From contig JANEZZ010002887.1 in assembly GCA_026122225.1 (NCBI GenBank), positions 1,116,001 to 1,180,000 on the forward strand: 64,000 nt of DNA, in the 5' to 3' direction. Below are positions 46,690 to 58,367 of this stretch, piece after piece. Origin of the DNA: Heloderma charlesbogerti. Lineage: Eukaryota > Chordata > Lepidosauria > Squamata > Helodermatidae. A model generated the notes under the pieces. The model saw only the letters and a list, made by a program, of their open reading frames with translations. It was not told the DNA's origin and ran no database searches. How positions within the stretch are numbered: position 1 is the stretch's first letter; each line of letters begins with the position of its first letter. The position numbers and the translations under genes were made by a program.

Positions 46690-47838
46690 ACATGTGCACA
46701 ATAAATACCTCATGTAGAAAGGCTCTCTATTTCCATTGTCCTCTACATGGGATGGTGACTTTCCAAATGGGGGAGCTTCATGCATCTGTGGAGGTTCTCC
46801 ACATGATTTTGAACACTGATTTTCAAGGCTCTGGAAAGTCACCCTCCATATGTAGAGGGTGTTTACTTCTCACATGTTTATGTTTCTCACTTTCAGAATG
46901 CCTGAATAAGGCTAAGGTGAGCGGGGAGGGATTGGATGGAGTGAAGATGTCCCCCTGCTCTGACCACCCTTGAGGCCCCAGAGAGTCCCTTTGAAATCCT
47001 CTTTGATTAACAAGCAAGCCTTTAGCAGAAACTGTCTACAGAACTTCAGTAATTTCTCTGAATTTGCTAGAGCCTTCACAGGTTTCATGAAAAACAAATT
47101 TATCAGTGTTCTACAAAATGTCTAGAGATAGCCTGACTCATATCTATCATTTTGAAAATTATTTTTGCTGCTGAAAATGCCACATCCAACCATCCTACAC
47201 AATGGGTTAGTCCCAATTTAATGCACACTTTAAGTCAAAACGTGTGTATGAGTAAGACTGAGGGGGGCGGGGAAGAGAGAGACAGAGACAGAGACTACAT
47301 GAAGCATTATACAAGTAATAGAGAAGGTACATTAAATTCGCTGTCAAGCTATGCAGTCCAAAATATTAGAAAAAGACAGAAGAAAAGAAATTGAAAATCA
47401 CACCGTCCATGGGGCCTACGTAACTGCACCCTTTTTATTTGGTCAGTGTTTCTATTGTTTCCCAGGAGATGGTTATTCTACCAACTCTGAGGAAGCTGGA
47501 CTACATTCTGTATATGAACATTCAGAGGCAGCAGTACAGAACTCTATAGTTGTTTCACTAGATTATACACGGGTTGGATGTGTTGGTGGTGCTGAGTAGC
47601 ATCCTTTTGTCTGCTTGGCTATGTTAAAACTCTGCTGTTTTCTCATTAGCATGACACTGAAACAAACCCAGATTTGTCACCATTTGCTCACATGCAACCC
47701 CCTTTTGCAACGGTCATCAGGGTGCTTCACGTGGGTTAAAACTCTATTGAAACAGGCAAACATTTGCGGTCATTGGGATTTTCCCATTTGGGGTTTCACA
47801 AAAGACTTAAAACACACGCTTCTAGAAGAGGAAGAATT
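46690..47838. other. Intron stretch without identified elements
   Basis: A possible fold-back at about 46715-46865 (CATGTAGAAAGGCTC / CCATATGTAGAGGG). No exon signal. Confidence 0.4.
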
Positions 47839-47897
47839 AGAAGAAGAAGAAGAAGAAGAAGAAGAAGAAGAAGAAGAAGAAGAAGAAGAAGAAGAAA
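47839..47897. repeat. (GAA)n triplet repeat
   Basis: About 19 uninterrupted GAA units on the + strand. The polyglutamate frame over it is an artefact. Confidence 0.95.
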
Positions 47898-48796
47898 CAC
47901 TTAGCAGTTTGGTTCCTTATCTTTTGATTCCCAAGAAATAGCCTTCCCTCCTCAGTGTCGCAATGTGTATATGTAAGTTTTAATTATTCTTCATATTGTT
48001 TAAGAATGTGCCAGGCATTTCAGTTTGGGATGCTTCAAAAATATACCTGGGGCAAGAACGATGAACTGAAAGCATTACAGAGGAAACAAAGCTAAATACT
48101 GCTCTTGCCAGGGGGGTTCCCAACCCCCTTACTTGTGAATTAAAAGCATGCTTGAGGGGGCCATGCAGCCCCCTAAAGCCCCATAGAGCTCTATGTAGCC
48201 CCATAGAGCTCCTCCATGTGTGGGTGGATCCTGAGCCAATTAGGATCTCTCCTTGTGAGGAGAAGCAATTTGTACATACATCTGTACACATGGCCACCAA
48301 ACACGCAGCTATCAGGAGGGGAGTCTATCCAAGACAACCTTGTGCCCCCCTCATGCATTCTTTCAATGCCTGACAGGTTTCGAGTGAGCCCCCTGCCATT
48401 ACTTATTTTTCATCCATTTTTATTGGATTTGTACTTTATTGTTTTATGACATTTTGTGTTTGTTCGGGTGTCTCTGGGCAGAGGGCATGATTTATAAATG
48501 TCACGAATAAATTCTGGGCATGATCCAGCCTATGCCGTAGCACTCTGTTTGGTTGCACATGGAAGGGAGGGCAGTGGGGGAGGAGTTGGCCAGAGGGCAT
48601 TGCACATGCAGGAGCAGTGTGCGTGGGAGGGGAGGATCTGGTGGGGCACTGGATTGTGCCAAAAACACTGAGGCAAACCTCACAAGGTGCTGGAAAAATA
48701 GCACAATTTATTTGCAAATATATAATGTAATGTATTTACAAAAGCATTCTAGTGAACTCCCAAAAGAGAACAGGATGGATCCAGACCAATCTAGTC

Positions 48797-49060
48797 AATC
48801 CTATGAATGTTTACCCAGAAGTAAGTCTCAGTGCTGCTTACTCCCAGGTCAGTGGGTATAAGATTGTATCCTAAGTTAGTTGGACTTAGTTCCCATTTAA
48901 ATCAATCAGACGTAAGTCGTAAATGACTGGTCCCATTGATTTCAGTGAGAACTAAATGCAACTAGCTTACAGCACAACCCTACACATGTTTACCTGGAAG
49001 TAAGTCCTATTGTGTTCAAACGGGCTTACTCCCTGGTAAGTGTGCTCAGAATGCAACCTT
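48797..49060. mobile_element. Cluster of three short MITEs
   Basis: Two CAATCCTAYRCATG-type copies (48797-48867, 48970-49060) flank a fold-back with TTAGTTGGACTTAG / ACTAAATGCAACTAG (about 48870-48968). All have CAGAAGTAAGTC or mirrored words. Confidence 0.6.
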
Positions 49061-49834
49061 AGTCTGGATGGAGACAATGTGACCACAGCCTCCAGTAATA
49101 ATAGGAAACTGGAGTGCTTTGCTAAAGAAATGGCACTATTTTCTTCATTCCCTCTTAGTGATTTTTTTAATCTGGAATTGCTTCTGCCCTCCTTTCTTCT
49201 TAACTGCCCAGTAATAAAACATTCTAAAAGTAAAAATTAAAGTCATATTTTTAAAATGGGATGCAAAAATACTTTACTGCCCTATCAGATGGGGAGGGAA
49301 AGGTGCTAAAATTAAGATGCTGAGTGCATGACTCAGAATTGTTCATATCACCTCCTCCCAAGCTTCCCCTTCCAGCCTCCTTTGTTGCACATCTTAGCTA
49401 CAGTCTTTACTATAGCCAATAAAGGCTTGTAAGTTGTATCGGAATTTTCAATCCTCCTCAATGGAATAGGGGAGGGTTTATTTGCTCACCAAATGGAATG
49501 GAATAATTTTAGAGTGACTGCCATTATTCTGAAACAGTTGTGAGAATAAGGCACACGGGGCTATTTATAATGGGATCCTAAGCATTTTTGTTTGGAAGTC
49601 GCACTGAATGCAATGTTACTTACTCCGTAATAAACATGCTTTGAACTGCAGCCTTTCAGGGCCATTATTACCAACTGTTCTGTGGGTAGGATCCCAGAAG
49701 AGAGCATTAGGCAGGCAGGCAGGCAGAGATCACTGCAAAACCTGTTCCAGCAAAACTATCCCCCTCCCTCACAGTACCATCTGTCCTGTGGGAAGGATCC
49801 TGGGGGAGGGGGAGGGGGCACACAACTACATTAG

Positions 49835-50080
49835 AGCCAGCGTAGTGTAGTGGCGAGAGTGCTGGACTGGGAGTCAGGAGATCCGGGTTCTAGTCCCCAC
49901 TCAGCCATGAAAGCTCATTGGGTGACTTTGGGCCAGTCACAGACTCTCAGCCCAACCTACCTCACAGGGTTGTTGTTGTGAGGATAAAATGGAAGGAGGA
50001 GGAGGATTATGTATGCTGCCTTGAGTTCCTTGGAGGAAAAAAGGCGGGATATAAATGAAATAAATAAATAAACTACATCT
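49835..50080 (+). mobile_element. tRNA-derived SINE, plus strand, full length
   Basis: CAGCGTAGTGTAGTGGCGAG (A-box region), CGGGTTCTAGTCCCC (B-box region), GTGACTTTGGGCCAGTCAC, CTCACAGGGTTGTTGTTGTG and the tail GGCGGGATATAAATGAAAT with AAATAAATAAATAA. Confidence 0.85.
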
Positions 50081-50084
50081 CAGA

Positions 50085-51875
50085 GCCTGCCCCCACAACA
50101 GGGCCAGTTGTCACCATCTGCCCTGTGGGAAGGATCCTGATAACTTGTTGTTTTCCTAAATATTGTTTATTGCGTTTTTATTGATTGTTGATGTTACTTA
50201 TAAGCGGATGTGGAAGGATTTGCATCCTGAAACGTGGGATAGAAATAATTCTAATAAGTAAATAAATCTACAAGTCTCCTCAGAGGTAAGTCTCATTGAT
50301 TTCAATGGAACGCCCAGCTATGTGGATGTAGTGTTATAGCCTTAGTTACATGTTTGGCTAGCTAGCATCTACTTCCATGAGGTGTAAAAACACTTCTGAC
50401 AGCTCCTGCTGCTTTCTACAGGGAGCCTGCTCACTCAGCCAGCTGCTATAAACCCATTGTCCCTTCTAAAGGCCATTTCCATGCTAGCGACCATTTTTCC
50501 TCCCCCACCTGGTGCTGCCGGCCCTCCACCCTCTCTTGTAGCAGCTGCTAGTCCAGCTTTGCAGACCTCCCTGGTGTGATGTGGGACTGGATAGGAGCCA
50601 GGGCTTAATTTAACCCTCCCTGTTTATGAAGGATCTTATTTATCTGCACAATCACATGGCTCTTCTATTTGCTGAATGCTCAGGAGAAGGTTTAGGTATG
50701 TAAGTCTCAGGATATCCAAGTCTGTGATGCCCAGACCTGAAGATTGCACTGACTTTGTGGGGAAAGGAGCATTCTGGGGAATGTACATGTTTGGACAATT
50801 GCTTCTACTGTTTTTTTTTTTAAAACTTAATATTTGATTTGATTTTTGGTCATATGCAATACATATGGGAGCAAATTTAACAAAGGATCTAAAGGCATAA
50901 TCCTGTTCATGTTGAGACAGAAAAAGGTCCTACAATTCCCAGCATTCCCCAGTCAGCATGGCTGGCTGGGAAATGCTGGGAGCTGTAGGGCTTTTTTCTG
51001 CCTTAACATGCGTAAGATTGCACCCTTAGAGTGCTTCCGGATGAGACTTTTATCATGCCATCTCCTTGCCTCATTCATGGAATTTTATGTGGGGTGCAGA
51101 CAATGTTGCCTTCCACTCATAACCCTCCCATGTTTTCCCACCGCTTCTTCCAGCTTTTTTTCTTGTTGTGGAAAGTCTGTTAAAAGACAGAATAGCTGCA
51201 CAATCCATTCTGGTTGTTAGCACTAGGACCCCTCCATCTGGAAGCACAGCACCCCAAGACATAAATAAATGACATTCTACGTCTGAAATGCCCCCCACAT
51301 CCCTCCCCCAGTTCTCCATCCAACTGCTTTTTTAAAAAGAGAAGATCCTGAAGGTGCTCTTTTTAAAGAGGTGTGGTTTATTTGACATCTTAGGGTGGTC
51401 AAGTGAACAAAGACCAACTCTCTTGGTAAGACTGTGATGTTTGAAAGAAATGATGTATTGCCCTTTAGAGAACCTTCAGACCAGCCTACACAGCAATACA
51501 TTTTTCACACATCCCACCTGATTCCTGTCGTAACGTGGAACTGTTACCTGCGGGACATCTCATCTGTTCCATTGCCTTTCTGTCTATGACAACACTGGGC
51601 TTTCTTTAAAAAGAAGAAGAAGGGGAAAAAACCCCAAACACACACACCAGAGCTGCCCTAAAAGGAAAGAGGAAGCCAGAGAACTGGGGCGTCTGCCAGT
51701 GAGCACTGAGTTCTGCGTTCAAGCCGTGATGCTTCTTCCTGTCTCTCTTACGTTGTGAGTTTCCACCTGCTTTCTTCCACCACCGCTCATTTAGAATGCA
51801 GCACACATGGTGCTGAAGCACTCTCCGGCAAATCGGTCTCAGCAGAGCATCATGCTGGTTCTCTTTTTCTCTGCA
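50085..51875. other. Intron 3' portion before the PH-helix exon
   Basis: Contains a LINE tail (about 50150-50270), MITE-like sequence at 51020-51250 shared with 33895, and otherwise nothing recognised. Confidence 0.4.
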
Positions 51876-51876
51876 G

Positions 51877-51918
51877 TTCACTCGAGGTGAAAGAACTCTG
51901 CCTGGATACCCTTCTCCG
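51877..51918 (+). CDS. TAGAP: TAGAP micro-exon: C-terminal helix of PH domain
   Basis: A 42-nt exon with acceptor ttttctctgcag and donor CG|GTAAGC. It reads SLEVKELCLDTLLR, joining the previous exon as ASFSSLEVKELCLDTLLR, which aligns with the closing PH helix of ARHGAP20. Phase 2 in and phase 2 out both agree with the neighbours. Its length hides it from ORF searches; another reading frame across it is also open but makes no match. Confidence 0.88.
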
Positions 51919-52688
51919 GTAAGCCTGTAAAATGAGCATATGTTAAAGTTTAGAGTGACTCTGTAGCTTGGGACTCTGCAATAGTAATATATATGTTTGT
52001 GACAAGGCAACCACTGCCCAACTTAACTATTCAGCTGGCTGAAGCTGTTTGTGGCTTAGCATTTTGCATGGGACATGACTCCAACCAAAGGTTTGGCTTG
52101 TTCATACAGTGACAGGAACAGCTATATAGTCCTAGCATATATTGCTCATTGTTCTTTGTGGGTTTACAAGCGTCTACTCTAGTGGCCTGTTTAGCACTAC
52201 GGATTATCCCTTCAACTAATATTTTACAGCATGCTATAGTAGTGTGGCTGAAAGGCGGATGTTAGAGCTATTGTTTTCACCGGCATAGTTACTGTTTTTA
52301 TGGTGTGTGCTGCCGAGAGAATACTTGTGTGTGGGACCGTCCTCGCAAGGCTGAAGAATGACAATAGTTGTTTTCGTTGTTTGTCGAGAGCTGAAGGCAG
52401 TATGAAACAGGGATTTTTGTCTGTGGTGTGTATGCAGCCCACTTTTGTCTCCGGTAAACAGGCGCTGTAGATTTTGTATTGTTTCAGAGCCTTTTTTAAA
52501 AAAAAAAGTCAATAATGAGGGGAAACAATTGTGCGTGTACACCATGGGAAATGAAGCCTCTCTAATCACTTTCAACAAACACTTAAAAGCTATTGTCTGT
52601 ATCCAGCTTGAGAATGACAACAGAGAGAAGCGGCACAGCTAAATGCTTTAGTGGATATTGCTGATATTTGCCTCTTCATCCTAAACAG

Positions 52689-52773
52689 GCAAACAAGAGA
52701 AATCAAAGGAGCCAAAATCACAAAAGTTGCATCAATTAAATTCCTGATGAAGGTGCTAAGCAGCTGCAATGCA
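52689..52773 (+). CDS. TAGAP: TAGAP exon: link/RA-like segment, holds the Met used as start in mammals
   Basis: Residues 155-183, reading RQTREIKGAKITKVASIKFL then MKVLSSCNA; donor CA|GTGAGT, phase 0. The Met codon is at 52747-52749 (residue 175). The following residues MKVLSSCNA align with the first residues of the human protein as I recall it (MKLRSSHNA). Here the frame runs open through this Met into upstream exons. A shorter isoform beginning at 52747 is therefore possible beside the long form. Confidence 0.9.
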
Positions 52774-52891
52774 GTGAGTGTCTTTATTATTCCTTAAGCT
52801 AATATACTTCTCTGTGAACACTATTGATATGTGTTATCACATATAACTGAAGGGAATTCTCAACATGCTTTGCCTTTGTTTTGCTCTGCAG

Positions 52892-52945
52892 CCCAAAACC
52901 TTAAATGCAAGCGATATGGAGGCTTTGATTGCATGCCAGTCAGAG
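52892..52945 (+). CDS. TAGAP: TAGAP exon: conserved KTLNASDMEALIACQSE segment
   Basis: An 18-codon exon, phase 0 at both ends; acceptor ttgctctgcag, donor GAG|GTAAAC. It reads PKTLNASDMEALIACQSE, nearly the same as the N-terminal segment of mammalian TAGAP. By position it falls where ARHGAP20 has its Ras-associating domain, but it is too short and divergent to call a working RA fold. Confidence 0.93.
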
Positions 52946-53059
52946 GTAAACAAACTTGATGCTATTTGCTGATTATTTGTTTTATTTATTTATTTAGAAT
53001 ATTTTTGGATTGTCCCTCCCCTCAATGAGTGCTTGAGGCAACATACAATAAAAATGTTA

Positions 53060-53155
53060 TAGGCTGCAATCCTAAGCATACTTACTAGGGAGTAGGTACC
53101 ACTGAACTAAATGGGAGTCACTTTTGAGCAAATATGTGCAGAATTGTGCTGCGCA
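53060..53155. mobile_element. Short MITE (CAATCCTA family)
   Basis: GGCTGCAATCCTAAGCATAC and GCAGAATTGTGCTGC ends. Confidence 0.5.
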
Positions 53156-53867
53156 TCATAAAAGACTACCTCTGCCTCTACAAAATCACAGTCAGTCAAA
53201 GTTTTGCTGACTTCAAGTCTTGGACTGTAGTTCTAGTTGGGGCAGGGGAGTTAAGTACCTAAAGTTGCATATGTGGCCCTTAGCCTGTGCCTCGATACTA
53301 GTTAAAATAATATTTGGAGATACAACCTTGTCAAAATTCAGTTAAAAAAAAAAAGTATTGAATTGCAATCCACAGCCCAATAACATGTGAGCAGCTCCTT
53401 TGAGGTCTGTTTTGGAGTAGAATGGAGCAATAAACTCACAAATGTGGAAGTAAGTCCCACTGAAATGAATGAGACTTATGCTAAATGAGTTTTGAACTGA
53501 GCTGTAAGGCTGCAGGCTGGATCATAATAATATCCAAAGCCTAATCCCAAACTTCAGCACCCCGTTAATTTCAGTGGGCCTGTTTCCAGTGATGTGCAGC
53601 TAGGAATCACTTCATCGCCTTACTTGGGTCTATGGCTCAGATATGGCTCCAAAGAGGTTCACAAAAAGAGCTTGCACTAGCCCTGAGGAATTTTTGAGTT
53701 TGTTTCTTCCTGAAAACTACTAACTCCCATGCCAAACTGCAAACTGGTCTTGAAACTCCCCTCAGTTACAAAAGCTGTTTGTCATGTAGCATTTGGGGGA
53801 AGGGGGGCATTGTTTGAGAAAACAACTCTAAGACCCCCTGAGCTCACAGAACTCATTTCATGGAGTT

Positions 53868-53990
53868 GGATCCAGGCTTAGTCATGCTGAGAGTTGACCC
53901 ACTGAAATCAATGGGACTTAAGCTAGGTGTGACTGATTTGTCCATTGATTTCAATGGGTCTACTCAAAGTTTGACTAAGCCTGGATCCAG
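53868..53990. mobile_element. Near-perfect fold-back MITE, ~123 bp
   Basis: TGGATCCAGGCTTAGTCATG on the left mirrors TTGACTAAGCCTGGATCCA on the right, and CCACTGAAATCAATGGGAC mirrors CCATTGATTTCAATGGGTC. Confidence 0.8.
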
Positions 53991-54319
53991 CCCATGGTTT
54001 TTTGGATTAGTGTTTTCTGTAGAAATCAATAAAATTCATTCAACCAAGGTAGCACAACAGGGTTGTATGCAACATCCAGACTTAGTGCTGCCTTTATTTT
54101 ATATTTGTTTATTCCTAGCTAAGGGCCATGCAGAAGTTATAAGTCGTTGCCCAAAGAGAACCAGTGCTTTCTTGAATCCTGTTTTCTTTCCTTGAGAGGG
54201 GGGGGGAGGTTGGGGGGGGAGGAAGAGACATATCGCAGACTTATTATAGCTCTCTGCTGCATGGATGACTACATTAGTCCTTGAGTGACTTCTTCATGAT
54301 TGATTATTGTTTATTCCAG

Positions 54320-54386
54320 CTTGACATCAAGAAATGCCACTTGTTCCTGCCGTGCGATGGTGATGATGGGCTGTGTCATCTGACTG
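54320..54386 (+). CDS. TAGAP: TAGAP exon: acidic/cysteine RA-like segment
   Basis: Residues 202-224, phase 0 in and phase 1 out; acceptor tttattccag, donor TG|GTGCGT. It reads LDIKKCHLFLPCDGDDGLCH then LT, matching the mammalian TAGAP stretch DIK...SCESEDSICQLI in length and pattern. Confidence 0.9.
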
Positions 54387-54883
54387 GTGCGTTTTTACAA
54401 GGGAATGGTACCCTTTAACAAACACAAAAACAAGAATTCGGCCAAGCCATAACTATGCTCCTTAACTTGACTATACAAGCTGGATCAGTGCATGTGAAAG
54501 CAAGCACTGATGCATTTACTCTGCTCTGTTGTACAGTAACAATAGGCATAATTAGGTTATCAGTCTTGGCAGAGGGGATACCTTGCCTCCTGCCCCATTC
54601 TGTGCAGTGGGGTAGCAGTAGGCTGGTGTCCCCATGTTTAAGATCTAGATTCCATTCAGCAACAGCATTCTAAATTGCCCCCTAGTGGCAATAGTGCATA
54701 GAACCAAACTTTCTACTACTCGGAAGTAAATCCCATTGTTTTCAATGTGGCTTACTGTATGACTTTTTAAAAATGTCTATGGGTATTTGATATTCCTCTG
54801 TATAATTCAGTAATCATGTATTCTTCCATGGTTGATGTTACTAATTGGTTACACACTGTTCTTACTTCCTTATGTTTCAACAG

Positions 54884-55053
54884 ATAGTAATAAGAAAAGA
54901 AAGAAAGTAATATCTTGGCCATTTATGCTGAGACGGATCACCACTGGATCAGAGACTCTGGGACACCTAGAACCTGACTTGAAGCCATCTTTGTTTGATC
55001 AGCCCTTGTCCATTGTTTGCAGTGAGGATGATATGCTTCCCAAGCCAATACAG
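54884..55053 (+). CDS. TAGAP: TAGAP exon: basic linker and start of RhoGAP domain
   Basis: Residues 224-280; acceptor gtttcaacag, donor CAG|GTAAAC. It opens with a basic cluster (NKKRKKVISWPFMLRRI), then SLFDQPLSIVCSEDDMLPKP, the first helix/strand region of the RhoGAP fold (FG.PL...IP). The basic cluster could help membrane binding or act as a nuclear signal; that is inference. Confidence 0.96.
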
Positions 55054-56204
55054 GTAAACAGGTAGCAGGGTGTTGTTTTCATTTTGTACAGATGGAGCTC
55101 TCTGCTTCAGCTATGCAAAATAATTCATGGAGCTAAGCAACATGAAGATTTTCTCCCAGAAGGAAGAAATTATTCATAGCCTCCAAGGAGTTTAAATAGG
55201 GCTATACATGTTCTCTAACAAAACAATGTAAATTCTGAGCCAAGGTAAAACTCAGAATAGAATAAATCATATTGTTCCATATATTTAAGTTGTACAATAT
55301 TGTTTCAAAGACTCTGATTTCTAGAATGTGGGGGCAGGGCAGGGGGAGAGAGATGTTTCTTGCAAAATCTGGGGTAGCAGATAAGGAAAAAAATGGGGAC
55401 AGGAAAGAACATAGAGAATGGGGAAAATAGCATCATGGGCAGAAAGTAGTCAAGGAAGGAAAATGTGCATGGAATTGGAAGTCTTCCTCCTAGCCTCTTA
55501 AAGCTCTACTCAACCTCCTGATTTCTGAGTATTTACTTCTCTATATTTCCATAGACAGACAGAGAGACAGACAGAGACAGACATCTGTATCTATATATCT
55601 CACAATGAGTACTTTTACCTTTAAAAAAAGAATGAAAATTGAGAATCACAGGACATAAAATCTCTATGCATTCAGTTTTTTTAAAAAAAACTTTCTTGCT
55701 CACTTCTGTTTCTCACTCATTGCTAGAAAATAATAATTCTCTTGAGATCAGTAGTATAGGTGTTGATCTAATAATCACTTTGTCTAGTTGGGGAACAAAA
55801 ACTAGATGGTACCCCAATTTTGCAAATAAAAAGCTGTAAGTCAAACAAGTTCCTCTCTGATAGCTTTCACCACTGTGTAAAGAGCTTTATTTAGGCAAGC
55901 ATTTGGCCTGCTTAGCCATTAATGTTAGCTCTGATGGTATATGAATCTTTGGTTTTAAGTTATTTTACCTACTACCTCTACCGACTTCTTCTTTTTCTTA
56001 GCTATGATTTCTTGTTATTGATTTGTCTTTCATTGTATTTTAATGCTGTGTTGCAAGCTGTCTTGAACACTTTCTTGGAAAGGCAGGATATACTCTTTTG
56101 AATAAATAAGTGACAATATATGACAATGACTGTGTTCTGTTCTCTATGGTTGTTCCTTACTAAAATGACAAGCAACCTTTTTTTTTGTTCTCACACATAT
56201 GTAG

Positions 56205-56366
56205 GATATCCTCACAATACTCTTCTTGAAAGGGCCTTTCACTGAAGGAGTATTCCGGAAAGCTGCCAATGAGAAGGCACGCAAGGAGCTGAAAGATGAG
56301 TTAAACTCTGGAGGAAGGGTTGCCTTCGAAAATGAATCTGTGCATCTGCTAGCGGTGGTGTTTAAG
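56205..56366 (+). CDS. TAGAP: TAGAP exon: RhoGAP catalytic arginine finger
   Basis: Residues 281-334, phase 0 at both ends; acceptor acatatgtag, donor AAG|GTATAC. It contains KGPFTEGVFRKAANEKARKE. The Arg in EGVFR (residue 298, codon 56256-56258) sits at the arginine-finger position of RhoGAP domains and is intact, so the domain should be catalytically competent. VHLLAVVFK closes the exon and leads into DFLRNIP, the second RhoGAP signature. Confidence 0.97.
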
Positions 56367-56490
56367 GTATACTTGAACTTGGCTTCTTGCTATAGCCACT
56401 GGTTTCCCAAGTACTAGGAAGAGACACCTTTGCTCACATTGTAGCAAAACATCTTACCTAAATGCTAAAGTAAGGATTATTTTCTTGCAG

Positions 56491-56600
56491 GATTTTCTCC
56501 GAAACATTCCCCATAAACTGCTGCTGTCTGAGCTTTATGATGATTGGATGACAGCACTGGAGAAGACAAACCATCATGAAAGAAATGAGGCAATGAAAGA
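56491..56600 (+). CDS. TAGAP: TAGAP exon: RhoGAP core (DFLRNIP block)
   Basis: Residues 335-371, phase 0 in and phase 2 out; acceptor tttcttgcag, donor GA|GTAAGT. It starts DFLRNIPHKLLLSELYDDW, the family K.YLR.LP.PL motif in TAGAP form. A Lys/Glu-rich helix ends it (NHHERNEAMKE). Confidence 0.96.
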
Positions 56601-56754
56601 GTAAGTTGATCCACCTTCAAAAAGTGTCTTACTGTTGTTCTGTGACATGAAACACAATGGGACATTGATCCTAAGCTTCTTTACTTTTCAGAAGGTTCCA
56701 TTGATTTCAGTGGAAATTGCTTCTGAGGCTACAGTCCTATACCCACTTCCTTGG

Positions 56755-57035
56755 GCTGGGAGTAAGGAAAGGGAAAGGTTCCTCCTGTCAAGCACCGAGT
56801 CATTACTGACTCCTAGAGGGACACCGCTTGTGCTGGCGTTTTCATGGCAGACTATAGCGGGGTGGTTTGCCATTGCCTTCCCCAGTTGTGACTACCTTTC
56901 CCCCAGCAAGCTGGGTACTCATTTTACTGACCTCGGAAAGGTGGAAGGCTGAGTCGACCTGAGCCGGCTACCTGGGACCCAGCTTCCGCTGGGATTGAAC
57001 TCAGGTCATGGGGAGAGTTTCGGTTGCACAAGTAT
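56755..57035 (-). mobile_element. Squamate SINE-like repeat, minus strand
   Basis: GGTGGTTTGCCATTGCCTTC, CGGAAAGGTGGAAGGCTGAG, CGACCTGAGCCGGCTACC and CGCTGGGATTGAACTCAGGT (B-box region reversed). It lies between two RhoGAP exons. Confidence 0.6.
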
Positions 57036-57523
57036 AGGATTGCACTGTGTGTTTAGAATTACAACCTTACCCTGTCTCATCTTTATTCTGGTTTGAAAGC
57101 ATTTCTCTAGTTAAACTGCCTAAGACATTTATTTGTAATGCATGAGGGGAATAGCCAACCATCTATGATAGTGGATTGATATGGAATTAATGAAAAGCCT
57201 GCATAATATAAAAGAAAAATGTGCATGCCATGGGTTATTAACCTTATATGTATCAAATTATATGCTCATTTTTAACTTTAATCATAACTTCTACAACAGA
57301 CAGCATTTCACCACTTGGTGCTTGGTCAGGTGTTTGTGGTTAGCTAGTTTCAAACTTCTGTCCAGGGGCTTTTTTTGTGTGGGAATTTTGTGTAGCCTCT
57401 TTGAATAAACATTTCCACATTTTAGAGGAAGTGTAGCCCATGCTAATGAATTTGAAGCTTGGTTTACAAAAAAGCAGAAGTTTTTGAGGATGACCTTTTC
57501 TTTTAATTTGTTCGTTTTTGTAG

Positions 57524-57719
57524 GGTTGCAGACAAACTACCAAAGCCAAACCTTATTTTGCTCAAGCATTTGCTCTGTGTGCTTCACTGCATTAGCAAAA
57601 GCTCAGAGATCAACAAAATGGATTCTAGCAATCTTGCAATCTGTTTTGGGCCAACCATGCTGACTCCAGATTGTGACCAAAGCCTGCCACTTGAAGTCCA
57701 GAAGGAGCTGGCGGATAAG
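57524..57719 (+). CDS. TAGAP: TAGAP exon: RhoGAP core with conserved NLAICFGP
   Basis: Residues 371-436, phase 2 in and phase 0 out; acceptor cgtttttgtag, donor AAG|GTTAGC. It carries ADKLPKPNLILLKHLLCVLH and then MDSSNLAICFGPTML. Asn407 is the conserved Asn that helps hold the GTPase in RhoGAP domains, and NKMDSSNLA is the family signature. Confidence 0.97.
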
Positions 57720-57997
57720 GTTAGCTTGGTTTTACTTCCTGCTACTCTCACATTTTCTTCTTACCCTTGCTATTTGTTTTCCATGGAACATCAACATCCC
57801 TCTCAATCAACCCTTCCTATCCATCAACCTTCAAACTGACTTACCATAAAGTAGTCCCACACCATGAGCAGTGGCCCTACACTGGTTTAAGAACGGTAGT
57901 CTGAAAACAGAACAAAAGCATTAGTCAATGGGGAGGTCCCACTCCTAAGAATATTCACATTGGTTTTTCGCCTCAGTGACTTTTGTCAGGGGGATTG

Positions 57998-58280
57998 TTG
58001 TTGTTATTCAGTCATTAAGTCATGTCCGACTCTTCGTGACCCCATGGACCATAGCACGCCAGGCCTTCCTGTCCTCCACTCTCTCTCGGAGTGTGCTCAA
58101 GTTCATATTCATTGCATCGGTGATGCTATCTAGCCATCTCATCCTCTGCCATCCCCTTCTCCTTTTGCCTTCAATCTTTCCCAGCATCAGGGTCTTTTCC
58201 AGTGAGTTTTCTCTTCGTATTAGGTGGCCAAAATATTTGAGCTTCAGCTTCAGTATCTGTCCTTCCAATGAGCAGTCAGG
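57998..58280 (-). mobile_element. BovB LINE 3' fragment
   Basis: On the minus strand, 58268-58020 encodes the C-terminal part of a BovB (RTE) reverse-transcriptase ORF, with words LKYFGHLIRRENSLEKTLML, RRRGWQRMRWLDSITDAMN and AWRAMVHGVTKSRT. The BovB 3' end follows at 58020-57998 (CATGACTTAATGACTG, AACAACAAC). It is truncated and inactive, and supports a squamate (BovB-rich) host. Confidence 0.9.
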
Positions 58281-58367
58281 GTTGATTTCAGCTTAAATCT
58301 AAAACATCCAGTTGAATATTGGTTTGTAGTTCAGGGTAACCTCAATGAATGCTACAGATGAACCTTT

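Noticed and set aside
47615..47941. 108-codon frame with a long Glu run
   Set aside because: The Glu run is the (GAA)n microsatellite; the rest has no resemblance to a protein.
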